This document shows positions 62,049-64,000 of a stretch of 64,000 nt of DNA, in pieces. The DNA comes from Nannochloris sp. 'desiccata'. Taxonomy: Eukaryota > Chlorophyta > Trebouxiophyceae > Chlorellales > Chlorellaceae. The stretch spans positions 434,001-498,000 of the forward strand of contig JAGTXX020000001.1 of NCBI GenBank assembly GCA_019044685.2. The letters are read 5' to 3'. Every line of letters starts with the position of its first letter. The stretch's first letter is position 1. The position numbers were made by a program, and so were the translations under genes. The notes below the pieces were generated by a model. The model was not told the DNA's origin, did not search any database, and saw only the letters and a list, made by a program, of their open reading frames with translations.

Positions 62049-64000
62049 ATGAGTGATACAGAAAGTGAAGGAAGCGATTTGGAGCTCCAGCTCACCGAGC
62101 CCGACTGCAGTGAAGAAGAAGAGTCCGATGAGGCTTACAGCGGTTCTAGTAGCGAAGATGAAGCCAGCGAAGATGATCAAGAGCCAGTGAAAGAGGCAGT
62201 AAAAGCAGCACCAAAAGTCAAGCTCATGATGCAAGAGGAGGAAGACGTTGAGGACGAAATTCAACAAAATGAAATTCAGGTTTTTGAAAACAATGAAGAA
62301 GAGAACGAGGAAATCAACGAAGAAGGGGAAGAAGACTGCCAGCCTTCTAGGCAGCAGCAAGCTGACCGCCGCGAGAAGAACATCAAGGCCATGCTTGACG
62401 GTAGCTTGGATATTCACCGCAAACCTCTCCTCCCCAAGCTCTTGACCGTTCAAGATGCTGCAGCTGTCCTCCGCAAGCCTTTCAAATCCCCTCACCCCAA
62501 CGCTCCTGCCCGGTCAGAAGCTCTTCGTCGTGCCCTCGTAGCTCGCAAGCAATTCGTCCCTTGGGGAGCTTCAGGGAAACCTTTCCAAGCCCCTGTCAAA
62601 TTCATCCCACAATCGTCTGATGACCCGGCTGCAGAAGCTGCTGCTGCTCCAGTAGAGCTGCCTCCTGGCATAGAACCTTTAGTCCTCTGGGCACCTCCTC
62701 CTAGCACAGAAGGAGAAGGAAACCCTGTCCGTGTAGATAATATGCTCACTCGCTTTCTACGTCCACATCAACGGGAAGGCGTCCAATTCATGTTTGAATG
62801 CGTTTGCGGTTTACGTAGCTATGAAGGCAATGGATGCATCCTAGCAGATGATATGGGTCTTGGCAAGACATTACAAGGTATCACTTTACTCTGGACGTTA
62901 CTCAACAATGGCCATGAAGCTCTCGGTGGCACCCCCCTCGCCCGCCGGATCATTATTTGCTGTCCTACCTCTCTTGTTTCCAACTGGGATTCAGAGTGTA
63001 GTAAATGGTTGAATGGACGTGTACGTACCATGCCTTTATGTGAATCTTCACGTGAAGATGTCATCTTGACTATCAATCAGTTCCTTTCCCCTCGCAACCC
63101 AGCACAGCTTCTCATCGTCTCTTATGAGACCTTCCGACTCCATGCTGAACGCTTCCAAGCTCCAGATTCTTGTGATTTGCTTATCTGCGATGAAGCCCAT
63201 CGCTTGAAAAATGATCAAACGTTAACCAATAAGGCGTTAGACTCGCTTGCATGCCGTAGAAGAGTGCTTTTATCTGGAACTCCAATGCAGAACCAACTTC
63301 AGGAATTTTATGCCATGGTCAATTTTGCTAATCCTGGTGTCCTCGGTACCCCCTCGCAGTTTAGACGCCACTACGAGTCCCCCATTTTAGCTGGTCGTGA
63401 ACCTGATGCCAGTGACGCAGAAGCAACCCTCGGTGCTGAACGATCTTCGCAGCTTTCTGAAATCGTAAATGAATTTATTTTACGAAGAACAAACTCGCTT
63501 TTATCAGCGCACTTGCCTCCTAAAGTCGTCGAAGTCGTCTGCTGTAGAATGACACCGTTACAGTATGATCTGTACTGTCATTTTGTACAGTCTCGTTCTG
63601 TCCAAAACTTGTTTGCTACCCAAAAATCTGCTCGTGCCTTATCTGCGATTACTTCTTTGCGAAAGTTGCTCAACCACCCCAAGCTCATCTACGATATGGT
63701 GCACTCTTCCCTCACTAAAAGTTCCCGTGCTACCACTTCTGAAGGTGGCGTCGAAGGTTTTGAAGATTGCGGTAAACTCTTCCCACCTGGTCTATTTGAT
63801 ACTGGCAGTCGTAGCGGCCGTGGTGGTGGCGGTGGCTTTACTGGCGGCGGCAGCGGTAGTGGTCATTTACCTCACGGCTGGGAAGCCATGTCTGGTAAAT
63901 TCGCAGTAGTAGCTCGTATGCTTGCTTTATTACGTGAACAGACCAAAGATCGTGTAGTTATCGTCTCTAATTACACTCAAACTTTAGACCTTTTCACAAA
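62049..64000 (+). CDS. RAD54: RAD54-type SWI2/SNF2 recombination translocase, 3' truncated by the window
   Basis: ATP-driven DNA translocase that helps RAD51 in homologous recombination. Single open frame from 62049 to the window end, 650 codons visible. The first 120 residues are very acidic (SCSEEEESDEAY, NEEENEEINEEGEED). Helicase motifs: FLRPHQREGVQFMFE (Q-like), Walker A DDMGLGKT (267-274), CPTSLVSNW, DEAH (381-384), LSGTPMQN, then the second RecA lobe with VIVSNYTQTLDLF just before the edge. RxxxQREGVQFM and ILADDMGLGKTLQ are the RAD54 wording, distinct from RAD54-like ATRX or SNF2. A Gly/Arg/Ser-rich insert (about residues 580-605) is unusual. Start chosen as the first ATG of the open frame. 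Confidence 0.92.
   Translation, partial: MSDTESEGSDLELQLTEPDCSEEEESDEAYSGSSSEDEASEDDQEPVKEAVKAAPKVKLMMQEEEDVEDEIQQNEIQVFENNEEENEEINEEGEEDCQPSRQQQADRREKNIKAMLDGSLDIHRKPLLPKLLTVQDAAAVLRKPFKSPHPNAPARSEALRRALVARKQFVPWGASGKPFQAPVKFIPQSSDDPAAEAAAAPVELPPGIEPLVLWAPPPSTEGEGNPVRVDNMLTRFLRPHQREGVQFMFECVCGLRSYEGNGCILADDMGLGKTLQGITLLWTLLNNGHEALGGTPLARRIIICCPTSLVSNWDSECSKWLNGRVRTMPLCESSREDVILTINQFLSPRNPAQLLIVSYETFRLHAERFQAPDSCDLLICDEAHRLKNDQTLTNKALDSLACRRRVLLSGTPMQNQLQEFYAMVNFANPGVLGTPSQFRRHYESPILAGREPDASDAEATLGAERSSQLSEIVNEFILRRTNSLLSAHLPPKVVEVVCCRMTPLQYDLYCHFVQSRSVQNLFATQKSARALSAITSLRKLLNHPKLIYDMVHSSLTKSSRATTSEGGVEGFEDCGKLFPPGLFDTGSRSGRGGGGGFTGGGSGSGHLPHGWEAMSGKFAVVARMLALLREQTKDRVVIVSNYTQTLDLFT

Noticed and set aside
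1..64000. tRNA genes, CRISPR arrays, transposons, organelle insertions
   Set aside because: I looked for tRNA B-box-like GTTCRA sequences with matching arms, regular spaced repeats and transposase motifs and found none that hold up; eye-scan only, so a tRNAscan run could still add one.

Overview
This is nuclear DNA of a eukaryotic alga, most likely of the green (primary-plastid) lineage. By eye it is AT-leaning, and genes are packed a few hundred bases apart on both strands. Almost every multi-exon gene is interrupted by short GT-AG introns; those I could place are 74 to 208 bases long. The green-lineage reading rests on plastid proteins (ALB3 translocase, indole-3-glycerol phosphate synthase, RNase Z, a DGD1-type galactolipid synthase) whose N-termini look like direct chloroplast transit peptides with no ER signal in front, and on a plant-like RPL22. 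One gene argues for caution: the ADP/ATP carrier lacks the usual plant signature. I cannot name the species.

Layout. 1-7.2 kb: a truncated WDTC1/DCAF-type WD40 gene, alternative oxidase, an alpha/beta hydrolase, and an exostosin-family (GT47) glycosyltransferase with EGF-like cysteines. 7.7-19.4 kb: ALB3, an unknown plastid-type membrane protein, a NIPA-type transporter, the mitochondrial ADP/ATP carrier, DGD1-like galactolipid synthase and an ABC1/ADCK2-type kinase. 20-32.9 kb: a protein with a PNRC/Edc1-like decapping motif, an acidic unknown, an atypical thioredoxin-fold membrane protein, SAP30-like, a lysine-methyltransferase-like protein with a homopolymer frameshift, an RNase Z with an added SAP domain and RGG tail, RER1, USB1 and a MED11-like protein. 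33-44.9 kb: an expansin with three ShK-like modules, BAG6, indole-3-glycerol phosphate synthase, a type II membrane glycosyltransferase-like protein and RPL22. 45-56.3 kb: a PUF RNA-binding protein, an HSP20-like protein, VPS22/SNF8, two tandem paralogues of unknown function and a TLC-domain protein. 56.7-64 kb: an unknown repeat protein followed by a near-perfect 39-bp hairpin, a transmembrane TKL-type kinase, and RAD54 running off the end.

Gene order looks like an ordinary core chromosome region: housekeeping genes for RNA processing (USB1, RNase Z, PUF, Edc-like), chromatin and transcription (SAP30, MED11-like, RAD54), trafficking (RER1, VPS22) and organelles. There are no operons, phage or transposon genes. 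Most genes sit in divergent pairs separated by 160-840 bases, so shared promoters are likely. The parts most worth a second look are the tandem paralogues at 51.2-54.5 kb, the hairpin at 58.7 kb, the expansin-ShK fusion, the SAP-RNase Z fusion and the AWGN-repeat protein.
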